This document shows positions 33,390 to 40,715 of a DNA stretch of 64,000 nt, one piece after another. The notes beneath the pieces were generated by a model, which saw only the letters and a list, made by a program, of their open reading frames with translations, was not told the DNA's origin and did not search any database. Every line of letters starts with the position of its first letter. The stretch's first letter is position 1. Source of the DNA: EA-27 sp964396265 (GTDB lineage: Archaea; Thermoplasmatota; Thermoplasmata; RBG-16-68-12; EA-27); the NCBI GenBank assembly GCA_964396265.1, contig CAYNEM010000007.1, positions 73,179 through 137,178 on the forward strand, written 5' to 3'. The position numbers and the translations under genes are program-made.

Positions 33390-33632
33390 CTAACCCTCCT
33401 CGCGGCCAACGAGCACGGTGTCCTCGTGGGCCCGCAGCATCTGCCGCCGGCGGACGTCCCACGGGACTGTCTCTGGGTCCGTTTCCGCGTCCCCTGGATT
33501 CAAGGCGTTCCCTGCAGCTTCCATTGCACCGGCCGTTGCCGTCGCCGCCACCGTGCCCGCTGCCGCCAACGCGAGAGCCGACACGAACTTCCGGCGAGAG
33601 ATGCCCGCCTTCGGTTCCGGATTCGCCGCCAT
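33390..33632 (-). CDS. Small Tat-signal protein heading the molybdoenzyme operon
   Basis: An 80 aa protein. It has a clear Tat signal (SRRKFVSALALAAAGTVAAT), then about 45 mature residues that are polar, without cysteine, and end TVLVGREEG. The ATG follows GGGAGGAAT. Its stop is 1 nt before the alpha-subunit start. No family is recognised. Position as first gene suggests a small exported partner of the enzyme. Confidence 0.75.
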   Translation of the reverse strand: MAANPEPKAGISRRKFVSALALAAAGTVAATATAGAMEAAGNALNPGDAETDPETVPWDVRRRQMLRAHEDTVLVGREEG

Positions 33633-33670
33633 GCGATTCCTCCCGATGGGCCGGGGACACGACGGACTCG

Positions 33671-33698
33671 TCTATACCTTCTCCCGAACCTGTTCGGG
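33671..33698 (-). promoter_or_regulatory. Promoter and operator of the molybdoenzyme operon
   Basis: The inverted repeat CCCGAAC-CT-GTTCGGG (33683-33698) is perfect. On the minus strand it lies directly upstream of the TATA element GGTATAGA (33671-33678), the position expected for an archaeal activator. The transcript would start near 33650, with a ~20 nt leader that contains a Shine-Dalgarno site. Confidence 0.7.
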
Positions 33699-33763
33699 AC
33701 ATGGAGGAGTCGTTCCCAGCCCGGGACGAGGACAATTACAGTCCTTAGGGACCCTCCATATAC

Positions 33764-33779
33764 CCCGAACCTGTACGGG
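33764..33779 (+). promoter_or_regulatory. Second CCCGAAC-type operator, at the regulator's own promoter
   Basis: CCCGAAC-CT-GTACGGG is the same repeat with one arm mismatch. It lies immediately downstream of the TATA-like CATATAC (33757-33763) and just before the ATG at 33787, so a bound regulator would block initiation. This suggests autorepression. Confidence 0.6.
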
Positions 33780-33786
33780 AGGTCCG

Positions 33787-34419
33787 ATGCAGGAGGCGAC
33801 CCTTCGGGTACGCGTTCCCGGTTGTTGGGTCGCGCGCTTCGCAGGCGACGGGCGGAGCGTGCGGATCGTGGACCGCAAAGCCATCGGCCGGCGGGCGATG
33901 GACAGCCTCGTGGAAATCCGGCGGCGGGGGAGCCCGTCCTCCTGGGACGAGCTGATCTCTAGCGCGCGCGAGGGAACCGCGATCACGAACTTCCGTGCGG
34001 TGGCGAGCGACGAGAAGCACCTCCTGGGCATCGTCCGCTGCAGGGACTGCAATTCGTGCCGCCAGCTCGTCGAGTCCGACTGCTTCGTGACGAACGCATC
34101 GTCCCGGGACGGCTCGCTCGAGTGGACGGTCCGGTTCGACGATCCGAAGAGGCTCGCCGAGCTCGTCTCCGTGCTCAATCGGAGGCAGGCGACGGTAGAG
34201 GTGCGCCGGGTGACCCGCGTGCTGGGGACGTCGTACCTCACGCCTCGGCAGTCGGAGGTCCTCACGCTCGCTTACGAGCTCGGGTACTTCGAGTTCCCCA
34301 AGAAGATCGGGATCGCCGCACTCGCGAAGAGGCTCGGGGTCTCCAAGAGCACGGTCGCGGAAACGCTGCACCGCGCCGAGAAAAAGGCGCTCGGCACCGT
34401 GATCGCGGGCGGTCTGTGA
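33787..34419 (+). CDS. NarO/DmsR-like cysteine-rich HTH_10 regulator
   Basis: A 210 aa regulator of the bacterio-opsin-activator (HTH_10) group. The N-terminal half has a cysteine set C85-x2-C88-x2-C91-x7-C99 (CRDCNSCRQLVESDC), similar to the Cys-rich region of haloarchaeal NarO and DmsR, which regulate anaerobic nitrate and DMSO respiration. The C-terminal HTH_10 spans about 153-208: LTPRQSEVLTLAYELGYFEF, then AALAKRLGVSKSTVAETLHR. It is divergent from the molybdoenzyme operon, and three copies of one inverted repeat surround it. A redox- or oxygen-sensing metal site is inferred. ATG 33787 is near the predicted +1. Confidence 0.88.
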   Translation: MQEATLRVRVPGCWVARFAGDGRSVRIVDRKAIGRRAMDSLVEIRRRGSPSSWDELISSAREGTAITNFRAVASDEKHLLGIVRCRDCNSCRQLVESDCFVTNASSRDGSLEWTVRFDDPKRLAELVSVLNRRQATVEVRRVTRVLGTSYLTPRQSEVLTLAYELGYFEFPKKIGIAALAKRLGVSKSTVAETLHRAEKKALGTVIAGGL

Positions 34420-34435
34420 CCCGAACGCGTTCGGG
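34420..34435 (+). promoter_or_regulatory. Third CCCGAAC-type operator, upstream of the CBS gene
   Basis: CCCGAAC-GC-GTTCGGG is a perfect inverted repeat with the same arms as the operator at 33683-33698. It starts 1 nt after the regulator's stop codon and abuts a TATA-like GGATAGGTT (34435-34443), which lies about 33 nt before the GTG at 34472. Confidence 0.65.
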
Positions 34436-34471
34436 GATAGGTTCCTCTCCCCTGCACGCCTGCCGTGGTTC

Positions 34472-35077
34472 GTGACCCGGGTCGTGTCGGATGCGATGGC
34501 GGACGACTTCCCGAGGATCGATCCCGACGACACGGTACGCGAGGGGGTCGGGAAGCTCCTTGCATCGGAGTGGCCAAGCAGCCTGGTGATCGGCCCACAG
34601 GACCGCCTGATGGGAGCATTCGGAAGACGCGAAGTGCTTCGCGCGCTTAGCCGAAGGACGGGCGGGTTCTTCCCGGAGGGGGAACTAGGGTTTGGGTTGG
34701 TGCGCGGCGAGGCATTCCAATCCGAAGCGCTTCGGGAGGTCTGGAGCGGGTTCTGGAGGTCTCCGGCCAGCGAGGTGGCCGCGCAGGCGGTGCGGACGGT
34801 CTCCGAGTCGGCGCCCCTCGAAGTGGTGGCCCGTCTCCTGGCGAAGGAGGGGGAGGACATCGTGGCGGTCCTCCACGGCGCACGCGTCGTGGGCGCCCTT
34901 GACCCGCGTCACGTGCTCCGAGGCCTCTCGGGACGTTCGCGAGAGGGGTCGCGGGACGGTCCAAGCCGCCCTGGAGTCCCTAGGCAGTCGCTTGAGGCTT
35001 CCGGCCCCGCCTCCGCTCGTGGATTACCGCGGCGACGTAGCCTGCGAGGTAGAGGAAGGACATCGGCACCGAGATGA
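34472..35077 (+). CDS. Paired CBS-domain protein
   Basis: A 201 aa protein with two CBS motifs: VSDAMADDFPRIDPDDTVRE to LMGAFGRREVLRALSRR (residues 5-62) and SPASEVAAQAVRTVSESAPL to VVGALDPRHVLRGLSGR (about 92-153). CBS pairs usually bind adenine nucleotides and control an attached or partner protein; no other domain is visible. The last ~45 residues, rich in Arg, Ser and Pro, run 98 nt into the 3' end of tatC on the other strand and may not be functional. The upstream operator suggests co-regulation with the molybdoenzyme. Confidence 0.8.
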   Translation: MTRVVSDAMADDFPRIDPDDTVREGVGKLLASEWPSSLVIGPQDRLMGAFGRREVLRALSRRTGGFFPEGELGFGLVRGEAFQSEALREVWSGFWRSPASEVAAQAVRTVSESAPLEVVARLLAKEGEDIVAVLHGARVVGALDPRHVLRGLSGRSREGSRDGPSRPGVPRQSLEASGPASARGLPRRRSLRGRGRTSAPR

Positions 35078-35801
35078 GCAGCATCGTCACGCCGCTCCCA
35101 TCTGGGGTGATGACGACGCCGAAGACGAAGATCCCTATGATTGCGAGCCGCCAGTATTTCCGCCACATGGCCGCCCGGACGAGTCCCACGGCGGTGAGTC
35201 CATACATGACGACGGGGACCTGGAATGCGAGGCCGAACCCGAGCATGAATAGCAGACTGAAGTCCATGAACTCATCAATGTGGAGTTGAAGGAAGTCGAC
35301 GCCCATGTTGGCAGCGATGTCGTAGAGGAAGCGGAACGTGAACGGGAGCACGACGAAGAACGCGACGAGGACGCCCGCGGCGAACAGGGCCATAGACGGG
35401 ACGAGAAGTCGGAGGATCGTCTGCTTCTCCCGAGGCCGTAGGGCCGGGCCGATGAACATTCCCATCTGGTAGGAGATCATCGGCATCCCGACGAGGAGCG
35501 AGAGGAAGAGTGCGGTCTTGAACTGCACGACAATCGCCTCTGCAGGGCCGAGGACGGACGAGCTGACGCCCGGCGGCTTCAGGTAGTCGAGGGCGAGGTT
35601 GAAGAACTGGCTGGCAAAAGGCCGCAAGGGGTCCGGGTAGGGGTACGGGATGGACGCGCCCCCGACGTTCGCGACGCGCGCCTGAAACCCGGAAAAGAAC
35701 ACGAACAAGATAATGATCGTCAAGAACGACCACTTCAGACGCTCGCGGAGTTCCTCGATGTGCTCGAGGATGCCCATCCTGACCAGCCCGTCCTCAGCCA
35801 T
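34980..35801 (-). CDS. tatC: Twin-arginine translocase subunit TatC
   Basis: A 273 aa TatC with six membrane helices. The N-terminal signature ILEHIEELRERLKWSFLTII contains the conserved Glu used to recognise the twin-arginine motif. FIGPALRPREKQTILRLLVP is the PALRPxEK loop, and SLLFMLGFGLAFQVPVVMYG is the conserved F..GF..QxP helix. After the first helix the outside loop is long (about 55 residues). It lies next to the molybdoenzyme regulon and a sulfite-oxidase-fold gene; tatA is 9 kb away on the other side of the operon. Confidence 0.95.
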   Translation of the reverse strand: MAEDGLVRMGILEHIEELRERLKWSFLTIIILFVFFSGFQARVANVGGASIPYPYPDPLRPFASQFFNLALDYLKPPGVSSSVLGPAEAIVVQFKTALFLSLLVGMPMISYQMGMFIGPALRPREKQTILRLLVPSMALFAAGVLVAFFVVLPFTFRFLYDIAANMGVDFLQLHIDEFMDFSLLFMLGFGLAFQVPVVMYGLTAVGLVRAAMWRKYWRLAIIGIFVFGVVITPDGSGVTMLLISVPMSFLYLAGYVAAVIHERRRGRKPQATA

Positions 35802-35842
35802 CCGCCGAGGACAAGGGGTCGGCCTAGATTACCGTTTGTGAC

Positions 35843-36403
35843 TTACGAGTACCGGTCCTCGGTCCACGGGTCCGCCGTGTCGCTGTAGCCGCGCACCTCC
35901 CAGAAACCGAGGTCGTGGCGGTGGCGGAAGTCGAGGACGCGGATCCACTTCGCGCTCTTCCAGCCGTACTTGAGCGGCACGACGAGCCGGACGGGTCCGC
36001 CGTGTTCCTCCGAGAGGGGCTTCCCGTCGAGCGTGTCCGCGAGGAGGACATCGTCTCGGAGCAAGTCCGGCAGGCGGAGGCTCGTCGTGTATCCCTCCCC
36101 GCACTCGATCCAGACGCTCGTCGCGGACGGCTTTGGGCGCGCCAGCCCCGCGAGCGCGGAGAACGCGACCCCTTCCCAGCGCATGTCGAACTTCGTCCAG
36201 CCGGTCACGCACGAGAAGTCACGCATCACCGCCACGCGGGGTAGCGCCCGGAACTCTTCGAGGCTGAACCGGAGAGGCACCTCGACCTCGCCCGTCACCT
36301 TGAGGTCCCACGCCTTCGGATCGCCGCGCGGGATGACCCCGAGATCCAGGCGGGGGAAGCCCACGGACACGTGCTGCCCCGGCGGAAGGCGGCGAGGCGC
36401 CAC
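35843..36403 (-). CDS. Sulfite-oxidase-fold molybdopterin protein
   Basis: A 186 aa protein of the oxidoreductase molybdopterin-binding (SUOX/YedY) family. The motif RDFSCVTGWTKFDMRWEGV at about residues 61-79 carries the Mo-ligating Cys and the GW.....W.G pattern. GEGYTTSLRLPDLLRDDVLL, DGKPLSEEHGGPVRLVVP and YGWKSAKWIRVLDF follow in family order. It has neither a Tat signal nor a dimerisation domain, so it should be cytosolic and minimal. The GTG at 36403 lies 26 nt from a TATA box. The substrate is unknown. Confidence 0.88.
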   Translation of the reverse strand: MAPRRLPPGQHVSVGFPRLDLGVIPRGDPKAWDLKVTGEVEVPLRFSLEEFRALPRVAVMRDFSCVTGWTKFDMRWEGVAFSALAGLARPKPSATSVWIECGEGYTTSLRLPDLLRDDVLLADTLDGKPLSEEHGGPVRLVVPLKYGWKSAKWIRVLDFRHRHDLGFWEVRGYSDTADPWTEDRYS

Positions 36404-36424
36404 GTCGCAACCTACCGGCCGGTC

Positions 36425-36434
36425 CCAAATAAAC
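36425..36434 (-). promoter_or_regulatory. TATA element of the sulfite-oxidase-fold gene
   Basis: The minus strand reads GTTTATTTGG about 26 nt before the GTG at 36403, which implies a leaderless message. Confidence 0.55.
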
Positions 36435-36475
36435 CCGACGCCGGAGGCCCCGCCATAATGCGCTACTGAGAATCG

Positions 36476-36485
36476 TTATATAAGG
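36476..36485 (+). promoter_or_regulatory. TATA element of the nuo operon
   Basis: TTATATAAGG lies 22-31 nt before the nuoA ATG at 36507. It is one of the strongest TATA boxes in the window and the only evident promoter for the eleven-gene complex I operon. Confidence 0.7.
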
Positions 36486-36506
36486 CGGCGATTTTCGCGC
36501 AATCGG

Positions 36507-36881
36507 ATGGCCGCCGACCTTTTCGCGCGTTATTTCCTCGTGGTGGTGTTCGCGGTCTTCGCCCTCTTGTTCCCTGTCGGGACGTTCCTCGCGTCGAGGT
36601 TCCTGCGCCCCCATGCCCCGGGTCCCCTCAAGGACCTGACGTACGAGTGCGGCGAGGTCCCGGAGGGCGACGCGATGATCCAGTTCCACTTCCAGTACTA
36701 CGTGTTCGCGATCATCTTCGTCGTCTTCGACGTCGCCGCGATCTTCCTCCTCCTGTGGGCGCTCGCGTTCCCCATCACGATCGCGTCGCCCGTCGCGTTC
36801 GCGGCCCTCGTGCTCTTTGTCGCCGTGATGTTCATCGCGACGAACTACGCCCTGAAGAAGGAGGAGGTCCTCTACATATGA
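36507..36881 (+). CDS. nuoA: Complex I subunit NuoA (NdhC)
   Basis: A 124 aa membrane subunit with three helices. The conserved loop PLKDLTYECGEVPEGDAMIQFHFQYY is present, with the YECG motif whose Cys lies in the quinone-site loop, and VFDVAAIFLLLWAL holds the conserved Asp/Glu positions of helix 2. It is the first gene of the operon and leaderless. nuoB, which usually follows, is absent; nuoC begins 19 nt downstream. Confidence 0.94.
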   Translation: MAADLFARYFLVVVFAVFALLFPVGTFLASRFLRPHAPGPLKDLTYECGEVPEGDAMIQFHFQYYVFAIIFVVFDVAAIFLLLWALAFPITIASPVAFAALVLFVAVMFIATNYALKKEEVLYI

Positions 36882-36899
36882 GCGGCCGGGGGAACCTCC

Positions 36900-37385
36900 T
36901 TGGCGGGTGAACGCGAGGTCCTCGCGGCCCTGAAGGAAGGGCTTTCCGTCTCGGTCAAGGAGGCCGGGATCGTTCGCGAGCGCGTCGTTCGCGTCGCCGT
37001 CGACCGGAAGGACCTCGTCCGTGCCTGCACCATTCTCAAGGGGATGGGGTTCGAGCACCTGACGTGCATCATGGCCGTGGACTGGCGGGATCACTTCGAG
37101 GCCGTGTACCACGTCACGAGCTGGTCGCGGAACGTGATGGTCCAGATCAACGCCTGGATTCCGCACGACGACCCACGGATCGACACGGTCACGTCCTTGT
37201 GGTCGGGGGCGAACGTCCACGAGCGCGAGGCCTACGACCTCATGGGCATCGTGTTCGACGGCCACCCGAACCTGGAGCGGATCCTCCTCCCGAAGGACTA
37301 CGAGTACCACCCGCTCCGGAAGGACTTCCCCCAGGAGATCGACCGGCAGTACGTCTCCCGCCGCAGGATCGGGGGTGGCGGCTGA
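36900..37385 (+). CDS. nuoC: Complex I subunit NuoC (30 kDa)
   Basis: A 161 aa subunit. The conserved features are LTCIMAVDWRDHFEAVYHVT, then SLWSGANVHEREAYDLMGIVFDGHP with the W..A.....E.YDmfGi.f.GhP motif, and RILLPKDYEYHPLRKDFPQE at the C-terminus. The start is probably the TTG at 36900, which gives AGEREVLAALKEG; no ATG is available. It is separate from nuoD, not fused. The stop overlaps the nuoD start (TGATG). Confidence 0.93.
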   Translation: MAGEREVLAALKEGLSVSVKEAGIVRERVVRVAVDRKDLVRACTILKGMGFEHLTCIMAVDWRDHFEAVYHVTSWSRNVMVQINAWIPHDDPRIDTVTSLWSGANVHEREAYDLMGIVFDGHPNLERILLPKDYEYHPLRKDFPQEIDRQYVSRRRIGGGG

Positions 37386-38464
37386 TGGCGGAGATGTGGA
37401 TCAACATGGGGCCGCAGCACCCCATGACCCATGGCCTGTGGAACCTCCGCATCAAGGTGGACGGGGAGACGATCGTCGACGCGATGCCGGAGATCGGGTA
37501 CCTGCATCGCGGGTACGAGAAGATCATGGAGGTCCGCGAGTTCCAGAAGAACGTCGTCCTCACGGACCGCCTGTGCTACGTGTCCTCGATCACGTGGAGC
37601 CACTGCTACTGCCTCGCGTGCGAGGAGATGATGGACATCGAGGCGCCGCCGCGCGGCCAGTACCTGCGCGTCGTCACGAACGAGCTCCAGCGGATCGCGT
37701 CCCACCTCATGTGGCTGGCGGCGTACGGTCCGGACCTGGGGCTCCTGACGGTGCTCCTCTGGGCGCTCCGGGAGCGCGAGCTGTTCCTCGACCTGCTCCA
37801 GCTCATCACGGGCGCGCGCATGAACCAGAACTATCCACGGATCGGCGGCGTGCGGAATGACATGCCCCCCGACTTCGACAAGTACTGCCGGAAGGTGATC
37901 GCCCACTTCCGCAAGAAACTCCGGGAACACGAGCAGGTGCTCGAGCAGAGCAAGCTTTTCCAGATGCGGACCGTCGGCGTCGGGCGTCTGTCGAGGGCCG
38001 ACGCGATGGACTGGGGCGTCACCGGTCCGAACCTCCGCGCATGCGGCGCGAAGATCGACCTTCGGCAGATGGACCCGTACGACGCGTACCCGGACCTCGC
38101 GTTCGAGCCGGTCGTGCGGTCCGAGGGGGACTCGTATGCGCGCTACAAGGTGCGCATGGAGGAGATGAAGGCCTCCTGCGACCTCATCGAGCAGGCGCTC
38201 GTGAAGATGCCCGAGGGGGCCTACCGGTCCAAGCCGCCGCGCCGCGCAGAGGGCGAGGGCTTCCGGCGCACGGAGGATTCGCGGGGCGAGGCCCTCTTTC
38301 ACATCATCGGGGACGGAGATGACCGGCCGTACCGTGTGAAGATCCGGAGCCCTGTGTACTCGAACATCTTCGCCGCGCCCCTCATGATGCGGGGGAACAA
38401 GATTGCGGACGTCGTGGCAATCATGGGCAGCATCGACGTGTGCGTCGGGGAGATGGACAAGTGA
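37385..38464 (+). CDS. nuoD: Complex I subunit NuoD (49 kDa)
   Basis: A 359 aa subunit derived from the hydrogenase large subunit. NMGPQHPMTHGLWNLRIKVDGE carries the quinone-site His loop, IGYLHRGYEKIMEVREFQK follows, and DRLCYVSSITWSHCYCLACE holds the conserved Tyr (residue 65) with four cysteines not usual in this segment (64, 74, 76, 79). IGGVRNDMPPDF and the C-terminal MGSIDVCVGEMDK are present. The Fe-Ni ligand cysteines of hydrogenases are absent, as expected. Its normal Fe-S partner NuoB is not encoded nearby. The stop overlaps nuoH. Confidence 0.94.
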   Translation: MAEMWINMGPQHPMTHGLWNLRIKVDGETIVDAMPEIGYLHRGYEKIMEVREFQKNVVLTDRLCYVSSITWSHCYCLACEEMMDIEAPPRGQYLRVVTNELQRIASHLMWLAAYGPDLGLLTVLLWALRERELFLDLLQLITGARMNQNYPRIGGVRNDMPPDFDKYCRKVIAHFRKKLREHEQVLEQSKLFQMRTVGVGRLSRADAMDWGVTGPNLRACGAKIDLRQMDPYDAYPDLAFEPVVRSEGDSYARYKVRMEEMKASCDLIEQALVKMPEGAYRSKPPRRAEGEGFRRTEDSRGEALFHIIGDGDDRPYRVKIRSPVYSNIFAAPLMMRGNKIADVVAIMGSIDVCVGEMDK

Positions 38465-39825
38465 GCGGCTTCCTGATCGACCTTTACGGGTGGTCGTACG
38501 CGCTGGCGGACTTCTCGCTCTGGCTGGGGAGCCTGCCCGTCCACGGGATCGCCGCCATCTCGAACGCCGCCACGGGTTCGGTCCCGCCCCCGCTCCAGGG
38601 GACCCTCGCGTTCCTCGACAGCGAGCCCCTGACCGCATTCCTCGCAATCATCATCGAGATCAATATCATGCTGATTTGGGCCGCGACCTTGCACTTGTTC
38701 ACGGTCATGTGGATCGAGCGCAAGCTGTACTCGCGCCTCCAGGACCGTCGCGGGATCATGATCGGCCTGGGCTCGTTCGACTTCCTGGCCCGTCTGCTGG
38801 GCCGCATCCCCCTCGTGGGGCGACCGTTCCGGAGGCCGAGCCACCTCGGAACCGGCTATCTTCAGAACCTCGCAGACGGCATCAAGCTGATCCAGAAGGA
38901 GGTCATCACGCCGGACCGCGCGGACAAGTGGATGTTCCACGTCGCCCCCGTGATGATCGCGTTCTCCACGCTCATGGCGTTCGTCGCCCTCCCGTGGTCC
39001 GACGGGATGTGGATCATGGGGTCAAAGGAGATGCGCCTGGTTGGCGGCGTGAGCCAGCTGGTGCCCGTGAACCCGTTCGGCATCCTCTTCATCCTGGCGG
39101 TGTTCTCGATCGCGCCGCTCGGCATCCTGATCGCGGGCTGGGCCTCGAACAACAAGTACACGCTCATCGGGGGGATGCGCGCCGCCGCGCAGCTCATGTC
39201 CTACGAGATCCCCCTCGCCCTCTGCGTCATCGCGGTCGTCGTTTTCTCGGGGACGCTCGATCCGTTCGAGATGGTGCGGCAGCAGAGCGAGACGTTCCGA
39301 TTCGGACCGTGGTCGATCGACTTTCTACCGAACTGGCGGGTCTTCAACCCCCTCCTGTGGATCGCGTTCGTCGTGTTCTTCATCAGCGTCATCGCGGAAT
39401 CGGAGCGCATCCCCTTCGACATCCCCGAGGCCGAGGCGGAGCTCGTGGAGGGGTGGACGACGGAATACAGTGGGATGCGGTTCGGACTGGTGTTCGCGTT
39501 CAAGTGGCTCCGCGCGCTGGTCGGCGCTGGCCTGATCGCGATCCTGTTTCTCGGCGGATGGTCGGGTCCCGACACTTTCGTGACGCTCAACGCACCGAAC
39601 CTCATGGACCTCTCGAAGACGTACCTGATCCCGATCCTCCCCCAGGAGTTCTGGTTCACCGTACGCGTGTACATCATCTTCATCGTGTTCGTGTGGATCG
39701 GCTGGTCCGTCCCGCGCATACGGATCGACCAGATCCTGAACATCGGTTGGAAGTGGCTCGTGCCCCTCTCGCTCCTCTCAATCCTAATGGCGGTGGCCGC
39801 ACGCGCGTGGCTGGGGGGCTTCTGA
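38461..39825 (+). CDS. nuoH: Complex I subunit NuoH (ND1)
   Basis: A 454 aa subunit, longer than the usual ~330-400. The extra residues include an N-terminal stretch of about 70 residues before the first canonical helix (LAIIIEINIMLIWAATLHLF) and a loop at HLGTGYLQNLADG. Core motifs are ERKLYSRLQDRRG, GIKLIQKEVITPDRADKWMF and AESERIPFDIPEAEAELVEG, the acidic loop facing the quinone tunnel. The GTG at 38461 overlaps the nuoD stop. No nuoI follows; nuoJ begins 1 nt later. Confidence 0.94.
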   Translation: MSGFLIDLYGWSYALADFSLWLGSLPVHGIAAISNAATGSVPPPLQGTLAFLDSEPLTAFLAIIIEINIMLIWAATLHLFTVMWIERKLYSRLQDRRGIMIGLGSFDFLARLLGRIPLVGRPFRRPSHLGTGYLQNLADGIKLIQKEVITPDRADKWMFHVAPVMIAFSTLMAFVALPWSDGMWIMGSKEMRLVGGVSQLVPVNPFGILFILAVFSIAPLGILIAGWASNNKYTLIGGMRAAAQLMSYEIPLALCVIAVVVFSGTLDPFEMVRQQSETFRFGPWSIDFLPNWRVFNPLLWIAFVVFFISVIAESERIPFDIPEAEAELVEGWTTEYSGMRFGLVFAFKWLRALVGAGLIAILFLGGWSGPDTFVTLNAPNLMDLSKTYLIPILPQEFWFTVRVYIIFIVFVWIGWSVPRIRIDQILNIGWKWLVPLSLLSILMAVAARAWLGGF

Positions 39826-39826
39826 G

Positions 39827-40099
39827 ATGGTGGAGGCGGACGTGGTCGCGTTCCTCGTCCTGAGCGCGCTCGAGATCCTCTCGGCGGTCATGGTCGTCAC
39901 GTCGCGGAAGCTCGTCCACAACGTGTTCTGGCTCCTGATGACCCTCCTGGTGATCGCCGGCATCTACGTCCTGTTCCGCGCGGAGCTGATCGCGCTCATC
40001 CAGATCGTCGTCTATGCGGGCGCGGTCCCCGTCCTGTTCCTGTTCGGCATCATGCTCACGCGTCGAAAGATCATGGAGGCGCCGCATGAATCCGAGTAG
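39827..40099 (+). CDS. nuoJ1: Complex I subunit NuoJ, N-terminal part
   Basis: A 90 aa protein with three membrane helices that equals the first half of NuoJ (ND6). The conserved helix AELIALIQIVVYAGAVPVLFLF contains the Q..VYaGA pattern with the pi-bulge region. It ends TRRKIMEAPHESE. The next gene, which overlaps it by 14 nt, supplies the second half. Split nuoJ genes occur in other archaea (for example haloarchaea). Confidence 0.9.
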   Translation: MVEADVVAFLVLSALEILSAVMVVTSRKLVHNVFWLLMTLLVIAGIYVLFRAELIALIQIVVYAGAVPVLFLFGIMLTRRKIMEAPHESE

Positions 40100-40415
40100 G
40101 GGCGAGCGGTTTGCGCGTTGGGTGCTCGGCCGGGGCCTCATGGCCCTCGCGGTCGTCCTCCTGATGGCGGTGATGACGGCCTCTTTCCTCAACGTCCCAT
40201 GGCCAACGCCTCCGGCCGAGTGCGGCGGGGATCTCTGCGAGATCGTGATCGCGGAAGGCGAGGAGGGACGGATCGTGCCCGCGGACCAGTCCCTCACGAA
40301 GTCCCTGTTTGGCCCTTATGCGATCCTCGTGCTCCTCAGCGCGCTCGTCCTGGCGGCGTGCATGATCGGCGGCGTCTACCTCGCGAAGATGGAAGGGGGT
40401 GCCCCGCCCCCATGA
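40086..40415 (+). CDS. nuoJ2: Complex I subunit NuoJ, C-terminal part
   Basis: A 109 aa protein with two helices (GLMALAVVLLMAVMTASFLN and LFGPYAILVLLSALVLAACM). Between them is a ~50 residue outside loop with two cysteines (CGGDLCE). The second helix matches the last helix of NuoJ, with the L...Y.......S..LL pattern before GAVYLA-like GGVYLAK. Its position between nuoJ1 and nuoK, overlapping both, supports the assignment more than its sequence does. Confidence 0.8.
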   Translation: MNPSRGERFARWVLGRGLMALAVVLLMAVMTASFLNVPWPTPPAECGGDLCEIVIAEGEEGRIVPADQSLTKSLFGPYAILVLLSALVLAACMIGGVYLAKMEGGAPPP

Positions 40416-40714
40416 TCCCCTTGGAGTACGAGATCATCCTGTCCGCGGCGCTCTTCGTCATCGGCGTCTACGGCGTGCTCACGCGGCGCAACGGCATCGT
40501 CGTCCTCATGTCGATCGAGATCATGTTCAACGCGCCGATCCTGAACTTGGTCGCGTTCTCCGCGTACACGAACAATGCGGCGGGCCAGATGTTCGCGCTC
40601 GTCGCGATCGCCCTCGCCGCCGGCGAGGCGGCCGTCGGGCTGGCGCTCTTCCTCGTCCTCTACCAGGCCCACGGGACCGTCGACCTGTCCCGCGTGCGCC
40701 TGCTGAGGTGGTGA
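40412..40714 (+). CDS. nuoK: Complex I subunit NuoK (ND4L)
   Basis: A 100 aa three-helix subunit. Both buried glutamates are in place: MSIEIMFNAPILN (helix 2) and AAGEAAVGLALFLVLY (helix 3). The ATG overlaps the nuoJ2 stop. The gene continues directly into nuoL. Confidence 0.96.
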   Translation: MIPLEYEIILSAALFVIGVYGVLTRRNGIVVLMSIEIMFNAPILNLVAFSAYTNNAAGQMFALVAIALAAGEAAVGLALFLVLYQAHGTVDLSRVRLLRW

Positions 40715-40715
40715 C

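Noticed and set aside
36881..36900. A hidden nuoB or nuoI between nuo genes
   Set aside because: All intergenic gaps in the operon are 19 nt or less, or are overlaps, and no subunit contains the NuoB or NuoI cysteine motifs.
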